From the NCBI RefSeq assembly GCF_947492555.1, contig NZ_CANLNE010000001.1:1178001-1242000 (forward strand): 64,000 bases of DNA, written 5' to 3'. This DNA is from an uncultured Roseobacter sp. Its GTDB lineage: Bacteria > Pseudomonadota > Alphaproteobacteria > Rhodobacterales > Rhodobacteraceae. Shown in pieces: positions 45,528-54,320 of this stretch (the stretch's first letter is position 1; each line of letters opens with the position of its first letter). The translations under genes were made by a program, and so were the position numbers. The notes below the pieces were generated by a model. That model saw nothing but the letters and a program-made list of their open reading frames with translations. It made no database searches and was not told the origin of the DNA.

Positions 45528-45846
45528 TCAAGCGACCATGCCGCAGTTTTTTCACACTGAAGCTTGGTGATTATCCATCGCAATTTAGGCAGCAACCGGC
45601 GCACAGCTGCCGTTGACCTAAGGATTTCGTCGCTGCGGTGCGGCCCGCCAAACCTGCCGTTCGCTGCATTCGCGAATTCAATAGGTACTCTTGATGGTGC
45701 ACACGATCACGGCATTGCTTCGGGCCAAAGCCATGGGCCGTGGCTAGCCTGCGGTTGGACGCCCAAAGAGACAATTGCAGGTCTGTCAGTGCTAGCCACC
45801 ACCGTGATATTTGACAAACATAGCGGAATCCTCTGACGGTGATGTA
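45528..45846. other. Gene-free stretch, about 320 bases
   Basis: I recognise no gene here. Open frames of up to 90 codons exist on both strands but have no recognisable content. The position beside the tRNA scar fits leftover island DNA. Confidence 0.5.
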
Positions 45847-46923
45847 TTACTTAGCAATCAACCGCTCGACCACCCATGGGAACACAATAGTCTCCAGGCG
45901 CTCGCCGACCTCTTGGCGATGGTCTCCGACATAGAAATCCAATCGATGAGGTATGCGTTCGCTGCCGAGCAGTTGCGAAAACTCCAGCGTACCGGCTGGA
46001 ATATGCGAAAACTGGTCGCCCAGGCCGACGCCCAAGCCGAGGCCTCGAAGATCGCGGAGTGAATCGCGAGCGTCGCGCACTTGTCGCACCGGGAACGCGT
46101 CCCTGAACTGATCGAAAGCCGCGTCATCAAGAACAACCTCTCCACGCACAATATCAAAAGGAAAGCTGCCGTAGGTCGGCGGCGCATTGCGATCGGGGCT
46201 GAAGGCAGTCACAATTCCCAGGATAGCGAGCGTATAGAAATCCCGACCATCCACCAAGTCTCTAAGGTCGCCCGGTTCCGTGACCGCGAAAGCGCGCCGC
46301 CATGCTTGGTTACCAAAACCGAGGTCTTCGATTGGAGCGAGGCAACATGGGCTGAGCGCCCATACCACGGAGAAAACGCCCGATTTGCTCATTGCCAGGT
46401 TCAGGGCTCCATAGCCTCCCATAGAATGGCCAACAACGGCACGGCTTTCGGCATGTTTAAGAGTACGAAACTGCGCATCGACAAACTCAACGAGATCGTC
46501 CGCGATGTAATCCGCCCAGTTTCCGCTTGCTGGCGAATTCCGGTAGTACCCTCCTCCGTAAACGTTGCCAGCATTTGGCATCACGACGATCAGTTCAGGC
46601 AGGTTTTCATTTTCAATTAGCCGGTCGAGTATTTTTGGAACTTCGAAGTGCTCGATCCAAACATCATATTCATCGAAAATGCCGTGAAGAAGATACAAAA
46701 CCGGGAAGCTGCGATCCGGCTCCTGATCGTAGCTAGGCGGGAGATAAATCGCCGCTCTCTGAATGCTGGGAGTGTCAAGAAGGTTGCCCTTCAACGCAGG
46801 CGCGGGCACCTCTAGTTCGACGACGCGCCCGCCGTCAAATGTGCTGGGTTGAGCGACGAGATGACCGGGATTCGACGACAGTATGAGGATCGAAAGCATA
46901 CGCCAGAGAAGTGACCTGAGCAT
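45847..46923 (-). CDS. Secreted alpha/beta-hydrolase, esterase D-like
   Basis: The 358-residue enzyme has a hydrophobic N-terminal signal (SLLWRMLSILILSSNPGHLV) and an esterase fold of the Esterase/Esterase-D type. It contains FPVLYLLHGIFDEYDVWIEH for the oxyanion hole, ELIVVMPNAGNVYGGGYY, and the nucleophile elbow AVVGHSMGGYGALNLAMS. A catalytic histidine is likely in the C-terminal third (LDFYVGDHRQEVGE). The ATG at 46923 has GGAGG eight bases upstream, better than an ATG at 46938. It lies in AT-richer DNA beside the tRNA-Thr scar and may have been acquired with an element. Confidence 0.85.
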   Translation of the reverse strand: MLRSLLWRMLSILILSSNPGHLVAQPSTFDGGRVVELEVPAPALKGNLLDTPSIQRAAIYLPPSYDQEPDRSFPVLYLLHGIFDEYDVWIEHFEVPKILDRLIENENLPELIVVMPNAGNVYGGGYYRNSPASGNWADYIADDLVEFVDAQFRTLKHAESRAVVGHSMGGYGALNLAMSKSGVFSVVWALSPCCLAPIEDLGFGNQAWRRAFAVTEPGDLRDLVDGRDFYTLAILGIVTAFSPDRNAPPTYGSFPFDIVRGEVVLDDAAFDQFRDAFPVRQVRDARDSLRDLRGLGLGVGLGDQFSHIPAGTLEFSQLLGSERIPHRLDFYVGDHRQEVGERLETIVFPWVVERLIAK

Positions 46924-47431
46924 TGCACCAGCCTCCATGTAAATCTTTTTAACATATAGAGATCAATCAGCACCGACGCAAGCGATGGCCGATGGTCCAC
47001 TAAATTGGACGCCTGCTTCGTACGCCCTGCTGCGAACAAAATTTGTATAGGGTATCCCGCAATTTTTGCTTCTTCTGGTTGAAACGCAACAGACCTGATG
47101 CTTTTCGTGACAGGCGACGTCGATATCGCAAGCATATCCCCGGCAACTCGAGCCAAGCGGGCCTTGGTACCGGATCAGCAGCTTTGTGGGTCGATGACAG
47201 CGAGAAGCCGCAACCGGACGGCAAAGGCAACATTGGATCAAAGCTCGGCGTGCCACTGATCCCAACACTTCATTTGGGGCGGGTGGAGCGCTCCCGAGGT
47301 CTGGAGGCACAAGACTTGGCGCGCACGACTAACGTGGTCTATGGTCAAATCCAGCGGCGACACCAAGCCCATGGAGACGTCCAGTATTTGGGTGCCTTCC
47401 AGCGACGGGAATCTCACCTCAGGATGCGAAT
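46924..47431. other. Gene-free stretch, about 510 bases
   Basis: This divergent interval should hold promoters for the esterase and the TPR gene. Open frames on both strands (for example around 47043-47519) have no convincing ribosome binding site or recognisable family. Part may be decayed element DNA. Confidence 0.5.
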
Positions 47432-48904
47432 ATGCCAGATGGAAACGAAGAAATCGCTGCCAATGCGGATCAAAGTTCCGATCCGGCCAAGGGACCTTCG
47501 CGCAGAGAACGCATTCTGACAAATCTGGCGTTTCTAAGATCCGGGCTGCTGAGCGCGGTTGCCGTTCTGGCGGTCGTCGCCATGCTGGTTGTCGCCATTC
47601 GAGACCTGACCCGCGCGCCGATTGTTCTAGAAGAGATCGGAGTTACGACCTCCCTGAGCCAAGAGGGGTACACGGGACTTGTCGCCTCGAACATGCTTTG
47701 GGACGCCATCGAAGAGATCAGGAGCTTTACCGGCGACAGCAAGCAGAACGTACGCATCCAGACGGCATCACGCCAGCTGGACGTGGTTGAGCCGGGTTCA
47801 GGCTTGTCCCTGCAACGCATAACAAAGGTATTGCGGTCGCTTTTCAACCTGCCGCAAACGCGCATCGCCGGGGAGTTTGTCTGCCTGGAAAGCACTTGTG
47901 CCCATGACGACATGTCTCTCAGAATTCGGATTTTTTCAGGTGACGGCACGCGTGTCATCTCCGCCGGAGCCATAGATGGCCGGACAATGGAGGAATATTT
48001 CCATGACACCGCCCTGCACTTGCTGGAAGAGGAGATCGATCCTCTGGTCGCGGCGCGGTTTTACTATTTCGACACTTCGGACGACTGGAGCGCCTACGCC
48101 GTCAAAATCTCCACCGAGCTGTTGCTGCAGCGGGGGGAGACCGCTGAAGAAGCCGCAACCCTCCTGGGATTTGCCGCGCTGGACCGGCAGGAGTACGATC
48201 AGGCCCTGGCATACAGCGAAGCGGCGATTGCCGTTGGAGATGAGGCACGACAGCAGCAAGGCTTCTGGTCACGCAGAAAGGATGACTGGAAGGCAGTCAG
48301 AGCGCAGTCTCTTTTGCTGAAAGGGCAGGTCCTCTCGGAAAAAGGATACTTTTTTGAGCACGATGAGATGCAACTGCAGGCGATGGATCTCTTTGAGCAA
48401 GCGGCGGCGCTCGCGCCTGACTACGGGTTTATCCGGACGGCGCAGGCCCGCACCATGGAGGACCTCGAACAATACGACGACGCCATTGCCTTTTATCAAA
48501 TGGCCGTGGAAGTGGACAAACTCGACCCCTACGCGTGGAGCGAATTGGGCCGTGCATTGCTGGCGGCCGACGCACCGGATGAGGCGGCGGAGAATTTCAG
48601 GATCGCCAAAAGCCTTGCACCTGATGATCCATTTCTGCTGCGCTACCACGCCACGGATCAGAACATCGACGACGCCTTGGCGGACGCCAAGCTGTGGGCC
48701 AAGGATGCACCGCAGGACCCCCAAGCCTGGGGCTTCTGGTTGGATGTCCTGGATGAGAAGCTCTATTTGGACGGTGAGACTTCATGCGACCGCCCGTATG
48801 GATCGGTGGCGGAATTTCTGACAACAGCCAATGCGCTTGCGCCATTTGACATGCGTGAAGACGCAGATGCATTCGCGCAGAACGTTTGTGGTTGGACTGA
48901 TTAA
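47432..48904 (+). CDS. TPR-repeat membrane-anchored protein of unknown function
   Basis: The 490-residue protein has a short charged N-terminus, one helix at about residues 34-55 (LLSAVAVLAVVAMLVVAI), a mixed domain (about 60-200) with cysteines in FVCLESTCAHDDM, and tetratricopeptide repeats in the C-terminal half (YDQALAYSEAAIAVGDEARQ, YDDAIAFYQMAVEVDKLDPY, APDEAAENFRIAKSLAPDD-type). Topology suggests a periplasmic scaffold. AGGATG lies just before the ATG. Neighbours give no functional clue. Confidence 0.75.
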   Translation: MPDGNEEIAANADQSSDPAKGPSRRERILTNLAFLRSGLLSAVAVLAVVAMLVVAIRDLTRAPIVLEEIGVTTSLSQEGYTGLVASNMLWDAIEEIRSFTGDSKQNVRIQTASRQLDVVEPGSGLSLQRITKVLRSLFNLPQTRIAGEFVCLESTCAHDDMSLRIRIFSGDGTRVISAGAIDGRTMEEYFHDTALHLLEEEIDPLVAARFYYFDTSDDWSAYAVKISTELLLQRGETAEEAATLLGFAALDRQEYDQALAYSEAAIAVGDEARQQQGFWSRRKDDWKAVRAQSLLLKGQVLSEKGYFFEHDEMQLQAMDLFEQAAALAPDYGFIRTAQARTMEDLEQYDDAIAFYQMAVEVDKLDPYAWSELGRALLAADAPDEAAENFRIAKSLAPDDPFLLRYHATDQNIDDALADAKLWAKDAPQDPQAWGFWLDVLDEKLYLDGETSCDRPYGSVAEFLTTANALAPFDMREDADAFAQNVCGWTD

Positions 48905-49067
48905 TAGCGGCGCCCTTGTGGCAGCCCCCCTCAGCGTCACCGACAGAACCGGACGGTTTTGCTCTTGGCTCACCCCTCGCGGGAAAAGACTGGAGGAATG
49001 CAATCGACCTGTTGCCATAAGGGAAATCACCAAGATCTCCACTTCCGAGTGGGGTGTTGAAATCATG

Positions 49068-49105
49068 TATTTAACTACTTGACTAATTAACTTAGCAGTT
49101 AAATA
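49068..49105. promoter_or_regulatory. Inverted repeat before the ArsR-type gene, likely operator
   Basis: TATTTAACT (49068-49076) and its exact complement AGTTAAATA (49097-49105) flank 20 AT-rich bases ending eight bases before the ArsR start. ArsR-type repressors commonly bind AT-rich inverted repeats over their own promoter. Confidence 0.6.
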
Positions 49106-49112
49106 AAGGCCC

Positions 49113-49451
49113 ATGACCGATAGCGACCAACTCGACGCGGCATTTGCTGCATTGGCCCACCCGACGCGGCGCGCGATCCTTGCGCGGCTGGTGCAGGGCA
49201 AAGCGACGGTCAACGACCTGGCTGAACCCTTCCATATGTCTCTGCCAGCAGTCTCAAAGCACATCAAAGTGCTGGAAGAAGCGGGCCTGATCAAGCGCGG
49301 TCGGGATGCCCAGTTCCGCCCCTGCACGCTCGACACAAAGCCCCTCGAAGCTGTTTCCAGCTGGACCGATCAATACAGGCACATCTGGGAAAGGCGTTTT
49401 GACATGATGGGCAAGCTACTGAATGACTTGAAGGATACACCAAATGACTGA
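49113..49451 (+). CDS. ArsR-family regulator (SRPBCC-linked type)
   Basis: The 112-residue repressor is a winged helix protein: LDAAFAALAHPTRRAILARL, VNDLAEPFHMSLPAVSKHIK, VLEEAGLIKRGRDAQFRP. It lacks the metal-binding ELCVCDL-type motif of ArsR itself and belongs to the SdpR-like group usually paired with an SRPBCC gene. Its stop overlaps that gene by eight bases. The inverted repeat upstream suggests autorepression. Confidence 0.9.
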   Translation: MTDSDQLDAAFAALAHPTRRAILARLVQGKATVNDLAEPFHMSLPAVSKHIKVLEEAGLIKRGRDAQFRPCTLDTKPLEAVSSWTDQYRHIWERRFDMMGKLLNDLKDTPND

Positions 49452-49929
49452 TCAACAGGAATGGGTTCGTATTGAACGGGACTTTGACGCCCCGGTCGAA
49501 CAGGTCTGGCGGATGTGGACAGACCCGGAACTGTTCAAACAATGGTATGGTCCTAAAGGCATGTCCGTTCCGACCGCAGAAATGAATGTGACCCCCGGCG
49601 GCACGCGGAAAATCTGCATGGCCATGCAGAGCCCCGAGCGGTCGATGACAATGTGGTTCACCGGCGTCTACAAGGAAATCGATCCGCCCCACCGGCTCGT
49701 CTACACGGAAAGCATGTGCGACGCGGAGGGCACGATCATTCCGCCGCAAAGCATGGGCATGCCTGACACCTTTCCTGACATCACCGAAGTGATTGTGGAG
49801 TTGACGGAAATCGGTGGCAAAACCCGCATGGTCATGGTGCATGTCGGCGTCGAAGAAGGCACGGCAGGCGCGGGCGGATGGCACCAGGCCTTCGACAAGC
49901 TTGAGGATTTGATCGGCACAGCGGGCTGA
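49444..49929 (+). CDS. SRPBCC (AHSA1-like) domain protein
   Basis: The 161-residue protein is an Aha1/START-like helix-grip domain: VRIERDFDAPVEQVWRMWTD, PELFKQWYGPKGMSVPTAEM, and a C-terminal GGWHQAFDKLEDLIG. It binds hydrophobic ligands in related proteins. The gene overlaps the ArsR gene, and the pair is a very common arrangement in bacteria whose ligand is generally unknown. Confidence 0.9.
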   Translation: MTDQQEWVRIERDFDAPVEQVWRMWTDPELFKQWYGPKGMSVPTAEMNVTPGGTRKICMAMQSPERSMTMWFTGVYKEIDPPHRLVYTESMCDAEGTIIPPQSMGMPDTFPDITEVIVELTEIGGKTRMVMVHVGVEEGTAGAGGWHQAFDKLEDLIGTAG

Positions 49930-50092
49930 TCAGGGCGCACGCCTTGCGGTTCTTGTGGGGTATTCGTTTCGTTTGAGAAAATCCAAGGCCACGGCGTCCA
50001 AACGATCAACGATCTGGATGCTGCGGCGTTTCGGTCCGGGCGAGTCTGATCCGGCGTGGCATTCACGGACAAGAAACAATCAGGAGACTATC

Positions 50093-50671
50093 ATGCGTGA
50101 TCTTGCAATCTTGACTTTCGTAACGCTCGACGGGGTCATGCAGTCCCCCAGCATGGCTGAGGAAGACCCTAGCAATGGCTTTGCACATGGCGGCTGGGCC
50201 GCACCCTTTTGGGAAGAGACCATGCCGCGCGTTGCAGCGACCGCCATGGCGGCACCCTACGACATCCTGTTCGGTCGAAAAACCTATGACATCTTTGCCG
50301 GGCATTGGCCAAATGCGCCCAAATCGGATCAGTCGGACCGGCTGAACCAGGCGCAAAAGCATGTTGTGACGTCACATCTGGACCCTCTGACCTGGCAGAA
50401 CTCCCATCCGATCACGGGCAATGTCGTAGAGGCTATTCAGGAACTGAAGCGCCAAGACGGCCCGCTTTTGCAGGTGCATGGCAGCGCGCAGTTGATCCAG
50501 ACGCTGCTGGCAAATGACCTGATCGACGAGTTTCGACTATGGACGTTTCCGGTCGTCGTGGGCACAGGCAAAAGACTGTTTGAAACAGGGACAAAACCGG
50601 CGACGCTGACGCTTGTGAGTTCAGAACCCCTCAGCAACGGCGTAGTTGGGCAAACGCTGAGACGTGCTTAG
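50093..50671 (+). CDS. Dihydrofolate reductase family protein (RibD C-terminal-like)
   Basis: The 192-residue protein matches the RibD_C/dihydrofolate-reductase-like family: LAILTFVTLDGVMQSPSMAE, YDILFGRKTYDIFAGHWPN, LLQVHGSAQLIQTLLANDLI, LWTFPVVVGTGKRLFE. Such enzymes are NADPH-dependent reductases of unknown substrate in this context. AGGAG is seven bases before the ATG. It follows the ArsR-SRPBCC pair by 163 bases and often accompanies them, so co-regulation is plausible. Confidence 0.88.
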   Translation: MRDLAILTFVTLDGVMQSPSMAEEDPSNGFAHGGWAAPFWEETMPRVAATAMAAPYDILFGRKTYDIFAGHWPNAPKSDQSDRLNQAQKHVVTSHLDPLTWQNSHPITGNVVEAIQELKRQDGPLLQVHGSAQLIQTLLANDLIDEFRLWTFPVVVGTGKRLFETGTKPATLTLVSSEPLSNGVVGQTLRRA

Positions 50672-50687
50672 CGCCCCGCGCGTAGGG

Positions 50688-51197
50688 TTATGCCCGAAAC
50701 GGCTCGATCCTGTCCGCCGACAGCGCGTAGCCGATTTCAGCCAGTTGTGTGGAAACGGAGGACACGCCGAACATGCCAGTCACATTGATGGCCTCGAAGA
50801 GGCCCGCGCTTTCGTAGGGCTGCTGCGTGGTGACGAACACCAACTGATTGGCAGGCGGTGGCGGCACGTGCACGCAGGCCCCAACATAAGGCACCAGGAT
50901 GAAGGCCACGACGCCGGTTCCGCGATGTTCAATCGGAACCATGAACCCCGGCAGACGCACGATCTGACCGTTCCAATCGGTTCTGACACCGCTGGAGGCG
51001 GGTTGCTGACTGGCAAGGGGTGCTGCGTCATGATCCACAATGCCGCGCAGGAAGGTTGGAATGGCCGTTTCATTCTCGGGCAACAGATCGACCCAGTCCA
51101 GATCAACAAAATCCTCAGCCACCGCAGCCTGCGGCAGGCAGACACCGGCTGCGAGACCCGCGAGAACCGTGCGCCTTTGCAGCAGCCCCCTCACCAT
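50688..51197 (-). CDS. DUF3299 periplasmic protein (second copy of the zinc operon)
   Basis: The 169-residue protein has an N-terminal signal (QRRTVLAGLAAGVCLPQAAV) and the DUF3299 core: VRLPGFMVPIEHRGTGVVAF and VPYVGACVHVPPPPANQLV. The C-x-H pair beside the proline run is a possible metal site. It overlaps its paralogue by seven bases and ends the zinc operon. A role in periplasmic zinc handling is inferred from context only. Confidence 0.8.
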   Translation of the reverse strand: MVRGLLQRRTVLAGLAAGVCLPQAAVAEDFVDLDWVDLLPENETAIPTFLRGIVDHDAAPLASQQPASSGVRTDWNGQIVRLPGFMVPIEHRGTGVVAFILVPYVGACVHVPPPPANQLVFVTTQQPYESAGLFEAINVTGMFGVSSVSTQLAEIGYALSADRIEPFRA

Positions 51198-51691
51198 TCA
51201 TAGGCCTCCATCTCATCGGCCACGATGGCATAGCCCGTCTGCCCCAACTCAGTGGATTGCAGCTGCGTGTGCATGGTGCCCGTCACCCAGACCGCGTCCC
51301 AAAGCTGGTTCCCCGGCCAATAGCTGTCTGCATTGACCATCACCAGTTGATTGGCGGGCGGCGGCGGCGTGTGAATACAAGCCCCGACATAGGGCACCAG
51401 GATGAAATCCTTCACACCCTTGGCACTGAAATCAAGCGGGATGATGTAGCCGGGCATCCGCACATAGGCGCCATTCAGCGTCTCGTTCAGCTTTGTCGAA
51501 TTGGCGTCGTAGATCGGGTTCCACGTGTCATTGATCTCGTCGATCTCCCCCTCCCCGATGATCTCGGAATAGGGGATGCCGGGCGGGATCAGATCATCCC
51601 ACATCACCTCTCTGGGTGCGGCGGCAACCGCCGATGTCGGCACAAGGGCAGAAGCCGAGAAAAGGGTAAGGGCAGACCTGCGGCTCAGCAT
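51191..51691 (-). CDS. DUF3299 periplasmic protein (first copy of the zinc operon)
   Basis: The 166-residue protein begins MLSRRSALTLFSASALV, a signal with twin arginines, and carries the same core: VRMPGYIIPLDFSAKGVKDF and VPYVGACIHTPPPPANQLV. It lies 19 bases after the permease gene. The two copies share the core but differ at both ends, so the duplication is not recent. Confidence 0.8.
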   Translation of the reverse strand: MLSRRSALTLFSASALVPTSAVAAAPREVMWDDLIPPGIPYSEIIGEGEIDEINDTWNPIYDANSTKLNETLNGAYVRMPGYIIPLDFSAKGVKDFILVPYVGACIHTPPPPANQLVMVNADSYWPGNQLWDAVWVTGTMHTQLQSTELGQTGYAIVADEMEAYEW

Positions 51692-51710
51692 TTCAACCTC
51701 ACTTCATGCG

Positions 51711-52961
51711 TCACGATCTCACCATCATACCATCTGCCAGCGACATGCGGTAGGCGCGCAGGGCCGGAACCATGCTCACAATCGCGCCAGCACCGACAAC
51801 CACCAGTATCACCCACAGCTCCTGCAGCGACGGCGCGGTAACAGGAAGCCACAGCCCAAAGGCGCTGTCGATCATCGGTTGCGCGACGCTCAGACCCGCG
51901 TAGAGCAGCGCAAGACCAAGAAGCGCGCCAAGGGCCGCCATCAGCATCGCCTCCAGCACCAGCAACCCCAGGATCGTTGTGGGCCGCGCGCCCATCGCCC
52001 GGAAAATCGCCATCTCGCGGCGGCGTTCGTTCAGGCTGGAAAAGATCGTCGCCATCATGCCGATCAACGCCGTAACCACGACCATCGCAGAGACGGCGAG
52101 CAAGGCGGTCTCGGCAATGCCCACAATCCCCCATAGCTCCTGCAGCGCCACACCGGGCAGCACAGCCAGCAACGGTTCTTGCCGGTATTCGTTGATCGCC
52201 CGTTGCAGAGCAAAGGTCTGCAGCGGGCTTTCGACCCCCACGAGCGCGGCCGTAATGGCCTTGGGCGTCAGATCCATCTGCCGGATGACATCGACCGGGG
52301 TGACCTGACCGGGGATCTGCGCGCCGCTGCGCCAATCCACATGAATGGCCTCAATCGCTTCCACGCTGACGATCACCGTGCGGTCTACCGGCGTGCCGGT
52401 TTTGGCGAGGATGCCAGAGATGCGGAAAGGCTGATTTTTGTGCTCGGAGAAGGAGGCAAGACCATGCGCAACCACGATGGGGTCGCCGACGCTGTAGCCA
52501 AGGGTCGCTGCCACATCGGCCCCGATGACCGTGTCGAAAAGATCATCCATGATGACGCCATCCGCCGTCTCCAGCGATCTGCCCTGACGGTATTTGTAGT
52601 GGTCAAAAAAAGCCCGCGTCGTGCCCATTACCCGGAACTGCCGGTGACTGTCGCCCAGCGAGATCGGCACGATCCACTCTACATCCGGGCGCGCCGCGAT
52701 GTCCTGATAGCTTTCCCAGCTCACGTTGTTCGTCGCGTTGCCGATGCGGAACACCGAGTAGAGCAGCAGTTGCACGGATCCGGACCGGGCCCCGACGATC
52801 AGGTCGGTGCCGGAGATCGTATCGGCAAAACTTTCCTTGGCGCCGGTCCGCACCTTTTCCACGCCCAGAAAGAGGGCCACGGAAAGGGCGATCGCAAGGA
52901 TCGTCATCCCCACGGTCAGAGCCCGCGCGAAGAGCGAGGCGATGGCCAGTCGCAGAATCAT
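51711..52961 (-). CDS. ABC transporter permease, FtsX/MacB type (zinc operon)
   Basis: The 416-residue protein has one N-terminal helix, a large periplasmic domain (about 45-265) and three C-terminal helices, the FtsX/LolC/MacB layout rather than that of classical importers. The cytoplasmic loop SSLNERRREMAIFRAMGARP is characteristic. It overlaps the ATPase gene by four bases. In Vibrio a comparable ABC pair is part of the ZrgABCDE zinc system as I recall it. The mechanism, mechanotransmission or release of a binding partner, is open. Confidence 0.87.
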   Translation of the reverse strand: MILRLAIASLFARALTVGMTILAIALSVALFLGVEKVRTGAKESFADTISGTDLIVGARSGSVQLLLYSVFRIGNATNNVSWESYQDIAARPDVEWIVPISLGDSHRQFRVMGTTRAFFDHYKYRQGRSLETADGVIMDDLFDTVIGADVAATLGYSVGDPIVVAHGLASFSEHKNQPFRISGILAKTGTPVDRTVIVSVEAIEAIHVDWRSGAQIPGQVTPVDVIRQMDLTPKAITAALVGVESPLQTFALQRAINEYRQEPLLAVLPGVALQELWGIVGIAETALLAVSAMVVVTALIGMMATIFSSLNERRREMAIFRAMGARPTTILGLLVLEAMLMAALGALLGLALLYAGLSVAQPMIDSAFGLWLPVTAPSLQELWVILVVVGAGAIVSMVPALRAYRMSLADGMMVRS

Positions 52962-53653
52962 GCAGCAGCCCGATCAATGCGGGCGATATCTTCCATGCGC
53001 ACCACCCGGTCAAACCGCTCTGCCAGACGCGGATCATGGCTGACCATCAGCAGCGAAGCCTCGTTCGCGGCAGTTTGCTGAAACAGCAGATCGAGGAATG
53101 CCGCCTGGCTGTCGGCATCCAGCGCCGATGTGGGTTCATCCGCGATGATCAGCGGCGGCTGACCGATCAGCGCCCGTGCCACAGCAACGCGCTGCTGCTG
53201 CCCGACACTCAGCGTGTTGGCGCGGTGGGCGAGGATCTCTGCTGGCAAGCCGAGCGCTGTGCAGAGTGTGGCCGCAGTGGCCCTCGCATCCCCAGCCCGC
53301 TTGCGTCGCTCGGGCGCGAACCGGAGTGGCAACAGGATGTTGTCGACCACAGTACCAAACGGCAGCAGGTTGAACTGCTGAAAAATCACACCAATCTGCT
53401 CCGCCCGGAATCTGTCGCGCGCGCTGCTCGACAGCGTAGCCAAATCCTGGCCCGCAATGTTTACCCGCCCGGTATCCGACAGCATCGTGCCGCAGATCAG
53501 CGACAGGAGCGTGGATTTACCGGACCCGCTTTCGCCCAAGAGCAGCACCGTTTCGCCCGCATCCATTGCGAAATCCGGCACGGACAAGGAAAATCCCGAC
53601 CGACCGCGCCAGCGAAAATCGACAGTCGCAAGATGCAGGATGGCATCCGTCAC
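52958..53653 (-). CDS. ABC transporter ATP-binding protein (zinc operon)
   Basis: The 231-residue ATPase of the LolD/MacB class has Walker A GESGSGKST, FQQFNLLPFGTVVDNILLPL, signature LSVGQQQR and Walker [13 protein letters not shown]. Translation probably starts at a GTG one base after the ZrgA-like stop, so it is coupled to that gene. A longer frame upstream would overlap the ZrgA-like gene and shows no similarity. It pairs with the FtsX-type permease. Confidence 0.88.
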   Translation of the reverse strand: MTDAILHLATVDFRWRGRSGFSLSVPDFAMDAGETVLLLGESGSGKSTLLSLICGTMLSDTGRVNIAGQDLATLSSSARDRFRAEQIGVIFQQFNLLPFGTVVDNILLPLRFAPERRKRAGDARATAATLCTALGLPAEILAHRANTLSVGQQQRVAVARALIGQPPLIIADEPTSALDADSQAAFLDLLFQQTAANEASLLMVSHDPRLAERFDRVVRMEDIARIDRAAA

Positions 53654-53654
53654 A

Positions 53655-54287
53655 TCAAAACAGGCTCCGCAGGTCCAGTGTCGGCGCGTCGCGCTCGACC
53701 TCGAAGGCCTGCGCACCGGAACCTGCAACGATCTGCACCTCCACTTCGCGAGCGTTCTCGAAGGTGTCGAAATAGGCAAATGTGATTTCCGTCAGCGCCG
53801 TCGGATTCGCGCAGGTCAGCGTGTATTCCGCATGGAACTCCGAGTGGCCGGCCTCTTCTGCGTGTTTAGCATGATCCGAGTGCTCCGCGTGCTCCTCGTG
53901 GTCGGAATGCTCCGCGTGGTCGTCGTGATCCTTATGCGCGGCGTGTTCGTGATCATTATGGTCGTCGTGGGCGTGCTCACTTTCGAGCTCCGCGCTTGCC
54001 TGCGTCACCGAACAGGCTGCCGCGGCGGGCAAAACAAAAAGATCAAGCGGCCGGGCAAGCGTTGCGACGGCGGCATCAACGGCGGCACGATCCGCTTCGC
54101 TTTCCGCAGCATACTCAAACCCTACGATATCTGCTCCGGGCGCATGAAACTCCATCGCAACGGTTGTGCCGTCAATCGCGATGTTCAGAGCGCCGACCCC
54201 GTGTTCATGGGCGTCGAGCTGGCGCGTGTCTTCCGCCAGAGCGGGGGCGGCATTCACCGCAAGAAGCAAAAGGAGTGTCCGTTTCAT
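53655..54287 (-). CDS. ZrgA-like (DUF2796) His-rich periplasmic zinc protein
   Basis: The 210-residue protein has a signal peptide (LLLLLAVNAAPALAE), an N-terminal QLDAHEHGVGALNIAIDG that is diagnostic of DUF2796/ZrgA, and a histidine- and aspartate-rich segment at about residues 105-152 with some sixteen histidines. The C-terminal core follows (EYTLTCANPTALTEITFAYF). The His-rich loop should bind zinc in the periplasm and deliver it to the uptake machinery. It is directly behind the Zur gene. Confidence 0.88.
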   Translation of the reverse strand: MKRTLLLLLAVNAAPALAEDTRQLDAHEHGVGALNIAIDGTTVAMEFHAPGADIVGFEYAAESEADRAAVDAAVATLARPLDLFVLPAAAACSVTQASAELESEHAHDDHNDHEHAAHKDHDDHAEHSDHEEHAEHSDHAKHAEEAGHSEFHAEYTLTCANPTALTEITFAYFDTFENAREVEVQIVAGSGAQAFEVERDAPTLDLRSLF

Positions 54288-54320
54288 GTCATTCTCCGCT
54301 GTTACTGGTTTGAGAGGTGA

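Noticed and set aside
47043-47519. 158-codon plus-strand frame between the esterase and the TPR gene
   Set aside because: It overlaps the start of the well-supported TPR gene, has no ribosome binding site, and shows no recognisable family.
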